Assembly (NCBI GenBank): GCA_015143295.1
Contig: CM026574.1
Span: forward strand, 14,324,938 to 14,388,937
From: Tetracentron sinense
Lineage: Eukaryota > Streptophyta > Magnoliopsida > Trochodendrales > Trochodendraceae
Length of the DNA stretch: 64,000 bases
Direction: 5' to 3'
Both the position numbers and the translations under genes were made by a program. Numbering within the stretch: the stretch's first letter is position 1; every line of letters starts with the position of its first letter. Positions 23,301 to 34,574 of the stretch are shown here, in pieces. The notes beneath the pieces are model-generated. The model was given only the letters and a program-made list of their open reading frames with translations, made no database searches and had not been told where the DNA came from.

Positions 23301-24770
23301 TAACAATCTATCATCCCTTACCTCCCCAAGCCTTAACCAATTATTCTTCATCTCACCTTTATTTTTCTAATGCCTTCAATAATTTTGATGAACCACGCAC
23401 CATTCGCTCGGCCAGTCAATCTCTCCATTGAAATGCAGCCATGCAACATGAGTTGGCTGCCCTCTCTGAAAATAAAACATGGACTTTAGTTCCCCGTCTT
23501 TCTTCTGTGAACGTTGTGGGTTCTCAATGGGGTTGTAAGACAAAGTATAATGCTAATAGTTCTATCAAGCGGCACAAAGTTCGTCTTGTCACCAAGGGAT
23601 ATAGTCTGTAAGAAGGAATAGACTTTGAGGAAACATTTTGGTTGTGAAAATGTCTACCATCCAAACCATACTCACAATTGCTACAATTAAGCATTGGCAT
23701 CTACGTTAGCTAGACGTTAAAAATGCTTTCCTACATGGGCACCTCAATGAAGAGGTTTTCATGGAGCCGCCACCCGTTTCATTAGTACTCTCCACCCCAA
23801 CCATGTTTGTGCTCTTCATAGTGCTATCTATGGCCTAAAACAAGCACCTAGAATGGGATTCGACATGTTTCATTCTTTTCTTCTTTCCCTTAGGTTCAAT
23901 TCCACTCACGCCGACACTTCCTTATTTGTTCTCTATTCCGAAACTCATGCAGTCATTCTCTTATTATACGCTAATGATATCATTCTTGTGTGTGATGATA
24001 ACAATCTTTTTCAACACTATATTGATCGCCTCGGTCGCGAATTTTTATCAAAGAAATCGGTCTGTTACACATTCTTCTTAGGTATTGAAGAACTTCACTC
24101 TCCATCTTCAATGTTTCTTTCTCAAACGAAATATGCCTGAGACCTTCTTCACCGGCAGCGCATGGAAAACTGCAAACCAGTGGATACCCCTTTAGTTTGC
24201 AGCCATTCTTTCACTTCTACTACTCCATCACTTTCCAACCCCTTTGAATGTATTGTTGGAGTTCTCCAATATTTAACTTTTACTAGACCTGATCTCACTT
24301 AAAATGTAAATACAATTTGTCAGCTCATGCAATATTCTCCAAGCAAGTCTTATATGCAAGTTTTCAAACACGTTCTTTGATATCTCAAATCGACTATTGA
24401 TAATGGTCTTCAAATTACTGTCAACTATACACTTCATCTTCATGGATATTCGGATGCAGATTGGGCTCGTTGCGCTTCAACAAGACATTCTACATCAAGT
24501 CATGCTATGTTTCTTGGCTCCAATTGCATTTCCTGGAGTGCCAAGAAACAACCTACAATTGCATGCGCAAGCACGGAATCTGAATATTGTTCACTTGCAA
24601 GTACCCCATCAGAAATTACTTGGTTGTCATATACCATTCAAGCAATAGGCATTCCTCCTCTTCTACACCAACCATGATCTACTGTGACAATATAAGTGAC
24701 ACACGTTTGCCGTCTAATATGGTGTTCCATAATTTCAAAAAGCCTTATCCCATCTTGAAGAAACTTTGAA
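20395..24770 (+). pseudogene. Second Ty1/copia retrotransposon, degraded, 3' LTR not found
   Basis: A short LTR-like stretch with TATAAATAAA near 20500 precedes a primer-binding-site relic (TAGTATCAAAGCC near 20570) and a gag ATG at 20636 (MATGPSSLPIISISS; later LLSWINAT). Then follow VWNQRLGHPSAKIVRLLHKK (pre-integrase, 21970), an integrase part with CPHMPQQNGVSEWK (22440), an integrase tail with FGCQYF and HPYIFIGYSD (22660-22780), reverse transcriptase starting near 23440, and the RNase H piece GYSDADWARCASTRHSTSSHA near 24440. The polymerase motif reads YANDII in place of YVDD, and many stops and frameshifts are present. The 3' end dissolves into unrelated sequence near 24770 without a second LTR, so this copy is truncated. 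Confidence 0.8.
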
Positions 24771-24879
24771 GAATGAATTAAGACCTCAAGGAAAAGATTA
24801 AAGATGAAAAGCATAATGAGATTAAGTGAGAGTTCTTTTTTTATTATTATTACATGTGATACATATATTCTATTCTCTC

Positions 24880-25560
24880 TTTCTTTTCTTTTTAGTCTTT
24901 TCAGGCTTTTTTTCCTTTATCTTTTAGGCCATATAATCTCTTATTGATTTCTCTTCTAATCGTTATCTTTCTTCATTTTTATTTTTACTAGGGGGAGTTT
25001 TTTTTCAAACTTAAAGTTCAAAAAGGCTCCTTTTCATTGGGATTTTTTTGTTATAGTTAAAGAGAAGTTCTTTCTAGGATTTTCCCTTCTATTTTCTAAC
25101 ATATACATTCTCTTGATTGATTTCTTCTCCAATTATGATCTTTTATCCTTGTGTTTTGACTAGGAGAGAGACGACTCCTTAAACCTAAGTTCAAAATCTC
25201 CTTCTCAACGGAATATTTTTGGATATAGTAAAAGGAAAAGTCTTTCCATGTCTTTTTTAAAAGAAATTATTTTCTAACATATGCATTCTCTTGATTGGCT
25301 TTCTTTCCAATTTTAATCTCTTCTCATTTTGTTTTGTCTAGGGAGAGAGGAGAGAAAAGAGTCTTTCTATGCATTTTCTCAAATCTAAAGTTCTAAGAAG
25401 CTCTTCTTCATTTGGATATTTGGATTCTCTTCTAATCTTGATCTTTACTTACTTCGTATTCTGGTTAAGGGAAGAGAAAATCATTTCTAGGTTTTTTTTG
25501 GAACTTGAAGTCTATATTATCTTCTTTAAGAAAGAAATAGTTCTCTTAAACCCAATGCTT
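24880..25560. repeat. Degenerate tandem array, about four units of 135-180 bp
   Basis: Anchor phrases similar to ATTCTCTTGATTGATTTC followed by CCAATT-TGATCTTT and CTAGGGAGAG recur near 24936, 25108, 25286 and 25424. Each is followed by AAACCTAAAGTTC-like and TCATTGGGAT-like phrases. Divergence between units is high, so the array is old. Confidence 0.6.
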
Positions 25561-26163
25561 CTCATGCTTCAAAAGAATATTTGAGGAGAATCTTTAATTT
25601 TTTCTCATTAAGATTCATGTTGAGGAAAGGGTTAAGTATAGATTATTTTCCTACTTTTCTTTTTAGACATCTCTTTTAAAGAGAGTGACTAATGATATAT
25701 ATAACCACTTGAGCTAAAAAGAATAAAGAAAATATATCTTTCTCTCACCTTCAAGCAATATTTGATTTTTATTTTGCTTAGCCGATTGATTTTCCAGAGA
25801 CATATAAAATGACAAGAAAAGTTAAGGTAACCATCTTTTGAGTGGATGGACTGGAGTTTTTAATACCTTTGTCAATTCATAATTGAATCTCCTTAGCCAA
25901 ATCTCCCATATTTTCATAGATTTTGAGTCATTTAATTTTCTCTAAAAATTTATTTTAAGGTGACCAATCACACCTCTTTATAATGATTGTCGCAACTCCA
26001 AATTCTCATGTTAACTCACTTGAATTAATGTGAAAATGACCTTATGTCATGCACTTATGATTGAAATCCCTTGAAGGTTGCTAAGTTATATTCATCTTGG
26101 ACTTTCCCTAATCTTCAACATTAACACACTCTGTTAGCTTTTGAGAGCGTCTTCCATCCATTG

Positions 26164-26166
<3 letters not shown>
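25561..26166. other. AT-rich intergenic DNA, no gene seen
   Basis: No domain-bearing ORF and no clear element ends. Confidence 0.4.

Positions 26167-26214
<48 letters not shown>
26167..26214. repeat. (CT)n-(TA)n compound microsatellite
   Basis: About 30 bases of CT repeats followed by TA repeats. The Helitron 3' end abuts it. Confidence 0.9.
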
Positions 26215-26963
26215 CTAGCAAAGACCTCGTGCGATGCACGGTAATAATCAAGAATCAAGAATATCTAAAATTAAATAATATTATTATTTATTTAAATATT
26301 AAGTAATATATTTTAAGAATATTTCATAAATTTTATTTTTAATAGTATTAGTTTTTTTATTATTTGATATATATTATCATTTGTATTAATTAATTAATTT
26401 TATAATAATAATTTATTATTATTTTAATCACATTTATAGGAAAATCATAAGTTATTTAGTATTAAACTTAAATTAATACACCCAAGAGTTGGAGATAAGA
26501 GAGAACTCTATAATAGTGGAGATAGATAGGACTCTAGGATGAGATAGTGGGTCCCAAACCTATAAGAGTTGGAGATAAGAGAGGAGTCTATAATAGTAGA
26601 GATAGAGAGGGCTCTAGGATGAAATAGTGGGTCCCAAATTTGAATGGTGGAGATTAAAGAGAACTGATGACTTAAATCAAACAGTGGAGATTAAAGAGGG
26701 AAGCCACATGGCATCCCTAGGATTGAACGTATAAGTGTTTTGGGAGATAGAGATGTGTGAGCGAAAATTTAGGAGAAGTTAAAGGTTATTTTCTTTGACA
26801 TCAGTTTGTAAAGACGTACTGTTTGATAACTGATGACCTAAATCAAACGGTGGAGATTACAGAGGGAAGCCACATGGCTTCCCTAGGATTGAACGTATAG
26901 GATTCAAGAGATTGGAATTTGGAGAGCAGGGAGAAAGTCTTATTTCTTTATATTATAGTATAT
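26215..26963 (-). mobile_element. Non-autonomous Helitron
   Basis: Read on the minus strand the element ends CGTGCATCGCACG, a perfect 5-bp-stem hairpin, then AGGTCTTTGCTAG followed by T. That is the CTRR terminus with hairpin expected of a Helitron 3' end. The other end (TATACTATAATATAAAG on the minus strand) matches the 5' end of the second copy at 34972. No inverted repeats or target duplication occur. It contains internal duplications: AGAGTTGGAGATAAGAGAG at about 26484 and 26567, and the GATGAC-TAAATCAAAC-GTGGAGATTA block at about 26665 and 26832. Confidence 0.75.
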
Positions 26964-27172
26964 ATATATATTGGTGTGTAGTTGGACCTCTGTAGTATTG
27001 ACCAGAGTTGGTGGTTATTCAGAAAGTTGATAGGCTTGGTGTAGTGCAGCAGGCATTGAGGCCATGGTGTGAGCCGTTTAGCCGATGTAAGTCACCGTTT
27101 GGCCATTGCTGAATCAACAAACTGAGGTAAACTTAGCTCATCTAGAAATTCTTCAGTGTACTACAGAGTAAG

Positions 27173-28060
27173 ATGAATCATCATCTCTTCCCCCGAAGCA
27201 TGTCCTCTCGGGAAGTTCACAGTCAAGATGATACAATGAATAACGAAGAACACATGTTTGTGAATAGTGAATCCGAGTTAAATAATTGAAATATACCTAA
27301 GGTAGCAGTAGAAGATATCTACAGACTATGTACATTTAAACTATTCTCCTCATATTCTATAAAAACAGTTGAGCGCACTCTACCTCTTAGAAATCATACA
27401 TATAATACTTATAAATTATTAGATAAGGATACTATAAATAACCTTAAAAAGAAATACAACTTTATTCACTTTGGCATGATACAGGTGGCGGCCAAGCCAC
27501 TTACCAGATTAGGAATTAATAGTTCTATTTTACTATATCTTAGAGATTGCAGGTTCTTAGATTTCTCAGATAGCCTCTTAGGAGCCATCCAGACTAGTAC
27601 AGCACAAGGTTCAATATATTTTAATTGTTATCCAAATTTCTCTTTAGATTTAAGAGATTCCCATGTCTTAGAAGCTTTAACTTTAGATGTTCATACTAAA
27701 GGTATAAACATGCATCCAGGATCCAGACCTCTAGTTCTAGTTTATAGGATAAATTACAAGGTTATGAATACCACATTAAATCCTAAAGCTATTCACCATT
27801 TTAATAGAGATAACAAGTTTAATGAGATCATTTATGATCATCCAGATAATGAGATAAAACCTAGAATAATTAATTGAGAAGAAATCGAGTTTCCAGAAAG
27901 TTGGACGTTAGTCAATATGACTCAACCTCCTCCTATGCCTATCCAGGAACCTAACCAGATCATTGATCATGGTAAAGGTAATATTGAGATCTTATTTCCC
28001 AGATTAATTAGGAATCCCTCTTACAGAATGCCTTCCAGAGAATCTCATCACATTTCAGCC
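27173..28060 (+). pseudogene. Viral movement protein region (30K superfamily)
   Basis: From the ATG at 27173 the frame reads into a movement-protein core (about 27440-27800) with IHFGMIQVAAKPLTRLG, GSIYFNCYPNFSLDL and LTLDVHTKG, hallmarks of the caulimovirid 30K cell-to-cell movement protein. In-frame TGA codons lie at 27287-27289 and 27875-27877. The frame shifts somewhere between about 28030 and 28070, after which the coat region continues in another frame. In related viruses movement and coat regions form one polyprotein. Confidence 0.85.
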
Positions 28061-31000
28061 CAGATCTTCTTGTTCTAATATCCCTAGCACAAGTACAATA
28101 CATTTAGAAAATACTTCTAGACTTCCGCTTCATACTCCAGATAATCTAGTATTTAATACTCCCATACAGACTTCTCATAATACTGTTCCTGAGTATATCC
28201 ATACTCAACCGGTCAGGTTTTCACCTGAACAGGAACTCCATAATACCAATCTAGAAGGAGTAAAAAATTCTCATATTCCAGAACCGTATTATACAGAACA
28301 TAGTAATAACTTCCAGGATATGAATAGTCCAGATATTATTCTAAATAGTTGTTCATCTCCAACACATTCAGATATGAATCCACCTAGAGTTTACACTTGT
28401 AATATGTTAGAAATTGCTCCAGCATTTAAGATAGACTATCCTAAGTTAGAAAATGATTTAAATTTACCAGATAAGAAGAATAAAAGATTATGGTTATTAG
28501 ACAACTTTAGTAAAGCAAAAATAGACATAATCATTCATGATTATTTAAGAGATATTGATAGAACAAGAAAACTTCTCACCTTCTTTCCATGGTTTACGGA
28601 TCATTATTGTAAAATTCATAAGATAGATCTTTCTACATTCCCTTCTGCTTACAATCATAAGCCAATAGATTATAATGTTTCTCCACCTAAAGTTGATCTT
28701 CCAGATTGCAAGAAATGTTATTCCATAGGTTATTACTTACAATGCTTAGATTGTAGTGAATTAGTAGAAAGAAAAAATCAAGAATTTTATACTAAGATAA
28801 TTCAAGAAGCTTATGAATATACTCCATCTAAACGGATAGTTAATCATTTCATTAGTATAAATGCTATTACTATTAGTAAAACTACTTGGGTACTCGACAA
28901 TGAACGAAATACTAAGATACAAGCCGCTCATCCTCCATTCAATAAGATTAAACTTCCCTTAGAAAATGAATCTTTCTTAACTTGTAGTCCCCTTAAAGAT
29001 AAAAATGAAAAAGAACCAGTTATGCCTTCAGACATTAAAAGATTAATGGAACAAAATAATTATACTAATCTCCATCTTAGAACCATAGGAGAACAGTTAA
29101 ATAGAGTAGAACAAATTGTAGCAACAGAACCCATAGTACCTCAAGCTCTAGAAAGTTCTACTAAGATATATAATATTCCAGTTACATTTTCGAAACAAGA
29201 TGACACTCCATTATTTAGGCCATTTGAAATCCCTAGCCATCATAGGAAGGAATTAGCTAAAGCTGCTCTTTTATCCAGATTAGATAATAGACTTAAAGAA
29301 TTAGAAAATGACTTTAGTACAATCATTAACAAAGAAGTTCCTTCCACTCCCCAAATTGATGATGCAGCATCTGCTTGTCCATTAGAAATAGTTAAGGTTC
29401 CAGCATCAGAAATCTTAATTACTTGTCCTTTAGAATTAGGTAATTCAGATAATGAAAATGAAATAGACAAGATAGAACAAGTATTTCATCCGTTAGAGCC
29501 TACAAGTTTTCCCCATAAACTTTCCAACTTAAACAAAGTAGAATGGGATCAACCTTCCTCTTCCCATACTAGGAATTACTATTCTAGACCTACGTTTCCC
29601 GATATGCAATTTGAGGAATTACATCCTTATATCCAGAATTCTTACAAGAGTGGTACCATCTATGAATGAAATATTGATGGTATGTCTGAACATCAGATTC
29701 TTAATAGACTCCAAGAAATGACTATGGTCAGTAATGCTTACCAAGTCTCCTCCATTCCAGATCATACTATAGCCCAATCCTTAGTTGCAGGATTTACAGG
29801 ACAACTTAAAGGATGGTAGGATAACTGCCTTACTTTTGAAAATAGAAGAATTATTCTTAGTGCTTACAAAAAGAATGCTGATGGCTCTTACATCCTTGAT
29901 GCTAGTGGCCAACAGATACAAGATGCCATAGCTAATCTTTTATTCTCCATTTATAAACATTGGTTAGGTGATCCTTCCATGTTCAAAGATAAATTTGCTG
30001 ATTTACTTAGTAATCTTTCTTGTAAACAGCTTTCAGATTTCAGATGGTATAAAGACACTTTCTTATCCAAGGTAATGATCAGAACTGATTGTAACCAACC
30101 ATTTTAGAAAGAAAGATTTATCTCAGGTCTTCCTAGGATATTTTCAGAGATTATTAAAACCAAGATTAGAGAAAAACATAATGGTAATATTTCATATGAT
30201 CTTTTAACTTATGGTGATATTATTGCTTTAATTCAGAATGAAGGAATTGCTTATTGCAGGAACTTCAAAATGCAACAACAAATCAAGAAAGAAAGTGATA
30301 TGTGTCGCAAAGAGTTAGGTTCATTCTGTAGTCAGTTTGGGTATTCCAAATTGCCTGTTCCTCCATCAGTTAGGAAAAAGAAAACCATAGTACAAAAGAA
30401 AAAGATTCCATATACATGGCCTAGGACCCATCATAAAGACAAAGACAAAGAAAAAGTAAAATCCACTCATTCCAAAGAAAAAATGATTCATAGGAAACCT
30501 TCCAAGAAACCTTCCCAGAAAGATTCCTCTACTAGTTCAAAACCTCCAACTTGTTTCAAGTGTGGTAAAGTAAGACACTTCTCTAATAACTGTTGGTTAC
30601 AGAAGAAGATTAATTCTTTAGATGCTACAGATCAAATTAAGAATGTTTTATCTACACTCTTGATTAATGATCAAGATCTAGAATTAGTTATAAATTCTCC
30701 AGATCAAATTGAAGACTATTTAGAATCCTCTGATTCTGAATATCACACTTTATCCTCAGAACGAGTCTGTATCAAGAATTGTTCTTGTCCTTCTTGTATC
30801 AAAGCCCCTAGTTATATCCAAACTTTAACTAAGGAGACAGATTTTATATTAGATGTCATAGAACAAGTCAATGATAATGAAATTAAAAAGATGTTAATCA
30901 CCAGAAATAAAGACTCGTTACATAGTAATCCAAAACCCCAAAGTTCTCTAGGAAATGCTTTTGACTTAGAGAATATATTTCAAAGATTAAGTGTTCAAGA

Positions 31001-31271
31001 GATCCCTAAAATTGTTACTCTTTCAAGTCTTCAATCTGAAATTCAAGATCTTAAGAAAACTTTATTTAAAGAAAAGAAAGAATTAGTTTCTCTAATTACT
31101 GATCTACAAGTCCAGATTACTACTATAAGAAAAGAAATTTCAGAGCCTAGTTTACTACTAGATATCCCTCCAGAAGTTGTATTTCCAGAATCCAACATAG
31201 GAATAGGAAATCTAGAAAATAGTTATTTACATTTTAGATCTCATCTTAGTCACCAAAAATGGCAGGTTTAA
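28060..31271 (+). pseudogene. Viral coat protein region of the polyprotein
   Basis: One frame runs from about 28060 to 31271, interrupted by stops at 29667-29669, 29817-29819 and 30105-30107. It includes a cysteine-rich stretch (CKKCYSIGYYLQCLDC), a capsid core near 29790-30250 with AGFTGQLKGW, a basic region, and the zinc knuckle CFKCGKVRHFSNNCW near 30553-30597 (Cys-X2-Cys-X4-His-X4-Cys), typical of caulimovirid and retroviral nucleic-acid binding. The C-terminal part (about 31000-31130) looks coiled-coil. The knuckle residues are intact; the gene is not. Confidence 0.85.
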
Positions 31272-31620
31272 GTAACAGTCCTTATCCAAAATAATCATAC
31301 TATAAAAGTCATTGCTTTAATTGATTCAGGTTCAAAAACAAATTGTATTAGAGAAAGTCTAGTTCCCTCCAGGTATTTTGAACCAACTACAGAAATTGTT
31401 TTAACAGCTAATAGTATGTCATTAATTATTAAATTCCAGATTTCCAATACTTTTATCATTAAACAAGATATTGCTATCAAGTAATCGTTTTTATTAGTTA
31501 AGGATTTAAGACAAGAAATAATATTAGGTCTTCCATTTCTTAATTTAATACAACCAATTTCCAAGATAGATGATATAGGAATATATTTTAGATTTAGTGA
31601 TCAAGATTTGTTATTTGAGT
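31272..31620 (+). pseudogene. Viral aspartic protease region
   Basis: Same frame as the coat region. It has IALIDSGSKTNCI (active-site Asp-Ser-Gly) and, about 70 residues later, IILGLPFLNLIQP, the usual ILG-PFL partner motif. Stop codons lie at 31269-31271 and 31482-31484. In relatives a reverse transcriptase follows; here the frame runs into the unassigned segment below. Confidence 0.8.
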
Positions 31621-32396
31621 TTTATCGACCAGATTTTATTGGATTTTTTGCGGTTAATGTTTTAACACATATTCCAGATTTAATATCGAAGATTTTTGTT
31701 TTACAGATGGCTGATCGTTGTTTTGGCAATATACATCTTGATGAAATTTCTGATCCTCAAAATAGATTCTCTTTCTCCACTTTTGGCCTTTCTCCAGAAG
31801 AAATTCGTCTTGTTGATAATCTTTGGTCAGCATTTAGAACAAATTCTACTAAGCAACATGCAAAAGCTGTTGAAGCCCTTTCGTACTATCTTTTTCAATT
31901 TAAAGAATCTTATTTGTCTATTCCAATCCCAAGCATCACTTTTTCAGATTATTCAACATCCAGTTTTGATCCAAAAATCCCAGATCCACGGATCATTGAT
32001 CCTAAGAAAATCCTTGCTCCATCCTTTAGAAATAAAATTTTATATTCAATATCTCAATTACCAGAAGCCATTCAACAATTTATTCAACAAAAATCTCCCA
32101 CTGCTCAAAACATATGGTTATCCTTTTTTGCCTCTATTGAAGCCAATGAATACTCCAGTCCAGAAACAACTGTTGTCCATTGTCATCCATATAATCTTCT
32201 AATTCTTTTTCCTGAATTAGATCAAGACAAGAAAATTTGGTTTTTTGAAAACGGTTTTTCACATGGTATACATTCTCAATCCCAATATGATCTTCTCGGT
32301 TTTCCCAATTGTGTTATCCAAGCTTGTAAGCAACAGAGACGACATCAATCCCATACATTCATCTATTTAGAAATTATTAGTTCATGTCCTGAATGA
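31608..32396 (+). pseudogene. Unassigned viral ORF joined in frame after the protease
   Basis: 262 codons without a stop, in the same frame as protease and coat regions. It contains FSTFGLSPEEIRLVDNLW and ILFPELDQDKKIWFFENG. I see no reverse transcriptase motif (no YxDD) and no RNase H motif. After a TGA at 32394-32396 the same frame goes on with HLIFLHETPPNGYINPLARR for about 100 more codons. It could derive from the downstream ORF of the virus, fused by an internal deletion, or belong to a distinct genome component. Function unknown. Confidence 0.5.
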
Positions 32397-33159
32397 GATT
32401 TGAGCAATATTTGTCATGCTACACATCATCTTATTTTCCTTCATGAGACTCCTCCTAATGGTTATATCAATCCTCTAGCCAGAAGAAAACAACATTACTG
32501 TTCTACAGATATCCAGTTCCGCAAAATTGCTGGTTTATTTCTTATTCATAATAGTCTTAGTACTAGTACTTGGACTATTGTTGCAGACACCGGAAGAATT
32601 GTTATCCTAGCCCAACCTCAATATACTATCTTACATCCTCTTTTTACATCAAATTACTTATGGCACTGTTGCAGCTTCCAGTTCTACCCAATGAATGTTA
32701 CATGATATTTTCAAAAGAAATTCTATTCAATTTGATTATCAAGGATGGAAGTATGATAAGTCCCAAAATAGTGAACTTCCAGATGTTCTGAATATATGGA
32801 ATAATTAAACTCTAGATTTAGTCAAAAATGATACAGTCTCCTACTGTTCATCTTTTGACTACTTTTCAAGATTCAGCTTCATAGTTCCAGACATTTTACC
32901 AGAAGTAAAAGTATTTACCTTCCAGTTAAAGACACCGAAAGGAATCTCCTTTCACCAGCATCCAGTACACTCCAGATATCAAGACAGCAGCTTTATTATT
33001 CGTTCAAGATTTTCAAGGCAGTACTCAAGAGTTTACTTTAGTCGGACTCCAGATTTCAAAGTTCAAGATTCTCTAGACATTCAGATTTATTTTCAGCAAA
33101 GTTGAAGACCTCTTTTGAAGATTCGTCCAAATGTAATAATTAGTTTGATTTTTATGTTT

Positions 33160-33245
33160 TATTTAAGGCATGTGCCTTGTCCATTGTAAGCATCTCGAAT
33201 GTAAACCCTCTTCTCTTCTCTTCTCTCCTCCTCCTCTGTATTCAT
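33160..33245 (+). promoter_or_regulatory. Possible viral promoter and CT-rich leader
   Basis: TTTTATTTAAGGCATGTG resembles a TATA element and is followed about 40 bp later by the long pyrimidine tract CCCTCTTCTCTTCTCTTCTC. Pyrimidine-rich leaders downstream of the start are common in plant pararetroviruses. It lies in the non-coding part (32.8-33.67 kb). Weak evidence. Confidence 0.3.
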
Positions 33246-33668
33246 CCCAGTCCTTCGTCCTCAGTCCTCAGTCCACTATCTTCAATCCTGAGTTCTCTCC
33301 AGTTGTAAGTTTTTATTTATTGTAATAGTTTTATGTTCACTGCACTTCGGTTCAACTGAGTAGATCGGTGTAAGCCTCGGGTATCCACACTGAATATTTA
33401 GAGCGTTGGATCAACCATCTCAGTAGTAGAACTGATGGTTCATGTTTAGTCGTACTGTTTATGTATTTCAGTTTTCAATAAATATATTGTTAATGTTTTG
33501 TTTTACCATAAGTAACTAAACACTTGATAGTTTAAATGTACTCTAGGATGTAGCTCTTTCTCTCATGCTGCTATGTTAGTGTATATTTCATATTGATTTA
33601 GTTTAGATTCACTAGGCGGTAACCTGTCTTCTTGGTTCATTGATTGTCTTATCATGAGTATTAATGGA

Positions 33669-33753
33669 TTATGCCTTCAGACATTAAAAGATTAATGGAA
33701 CAAAATAATTATACTAATCTCTATCTTAGAACCATAGGAGAACAGTTAAATAG
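33669..33753 (+). repeat. 85-bp duplicate of coat-region sequence (29020-29104)
   Basis: The two stretches differ at a single visible position (CTCTAT against CTCCAT). In the second place the sequence breaks off at GTTAAATAG and is joined directly to RNase H coding sequence, out of frame. Confidence 0.9.
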
Positions 33754-34103
33754 TTCGATTTACATCTGGCACTTGGAATCATGCACAACAAAATTATTCC
33801 ATTGTTAAAAAAGAGATTTTATCCATTGTTTTGTGTATTTCAAAGTTTCAAAGTGATTTACTTAATCAAGAATTTTTAGTTAGGGTTGATTGTCAAGCTG
33901 CTAAAAGTGTATTACAAAAAGATGTCAAAAACATTGCATCTAAACAAATTTTTGCTCGATGGCAAGCTATTTTATCTAGTTTTGATTTCAAGATTGAATA
34001 TATTAAAGGAGAGGCTAACACCATTCCAGACTTTCTTACTCGTGAATTCCTACAGGGAAATTATGGCTCCAAAGAAAGATCCAAAAAAGAAGGTTATTCC
34101 TAG
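33754..34103 (+). pseudogene. Viral RNase H tail of the polymerase
   Basis: From FTSGTWNHAQQNYSIVKKEI through LVRVDCQAAKSVLQKDV, IASKQIFARWQAILSSF and IEYIKGEANTIPDFLTREF this is the C-terminal RNase H region of a caulimovirid polymerase. It is open to the stop at 34101-34103. Polymerase and fingers/palm regions are missing upstream, where the duplicated coat fragment is attached instead. Confidence 0.85.
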
Positions 34104-34483
34104 CAATCCAGAATCCTCTGTTACTCAACCCTTATCCATTCAGCATACAAATGCAGAGTCATATTGTCAATCCAATTCCAATACTTCTCCTTCAGATATT
34201 ATTATTAAACCCTCCCCAAATCCATTTCAAATTCTCCAAATCAGTGATTCTGAATTTCCAGCCATTCCAGAAACAGCTAAAACCTATGCTAATATTACTT
34301 CATCCTCTAGCAGCCAGCCTATTGTCTCCTCTAATTTTCAAAAGCAGAAATCCATTCAGGTTCTTCCAGAAACAAAACCCCCTGTTACAAATCCATCACA
34401 ATATATTCAAAAATTACATATTTTTCCCTTATTTTCTATTGAACAAGAGTTTTATAATGCTTCTCCAGTCCAGGTCGTAAAAA

Positions 34484-34484
<1 letters not shown>
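34063..34484 (+). pseudogene. Second viral ORF, 5' part only
   Basis: Its ATG overlaps the polymerase end by about 40 bp in another frame, an arrangement typical of compact viral genomes. It starts MAPKKDPKKKVIPSNPESS, is Ser/Pro/Thr-rich, and ends abruptly where the (TA)n tract begins at about 34485. Product function is unknown. Confidence 0.6.
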
Positions 34485-34530
<46 letters not shown>

Positions 34531-34574
34531 TCTCTCTCCACGTGTGTATATATATATACACACGTGGAGAGAGA
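34485..34574. repeat. (TA)n tract followed by a perfect 44-bp palindrome
   Basis: 34485-34530 is TA repeat. 34531-34574 equals its own reverse complement, with arms TCTCTCTCCACGTGTGTATA; each arm holds a CACGTG (G-box core). It can form a cruciform or hairpin. Confidence 0.9.

Larger units (their letters stand above)
26971..34484 (+). mobile_element. Endogenous caulimovirid (florendovirus-like), decayed and rearranged
   Basis: The region carries a 30K-type movement protein, coat protein with zinc knuckle, aspartic protease, an unassigned ORF, a non-coding CT-rich stretch, then an RNase H tail and the start of a second ORF. This is the parts list of a plant pararetrovirus. The reverse transcriptase core is absent between protease and the next segment. 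Both outer limits abut (TA)n tracts (26961-26970 and 34485-34530), matching the known preference of florendovirus insertions for TA microsatellites. Stops and frameshifts show an old, inactive copy. Confidence 0.85.
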
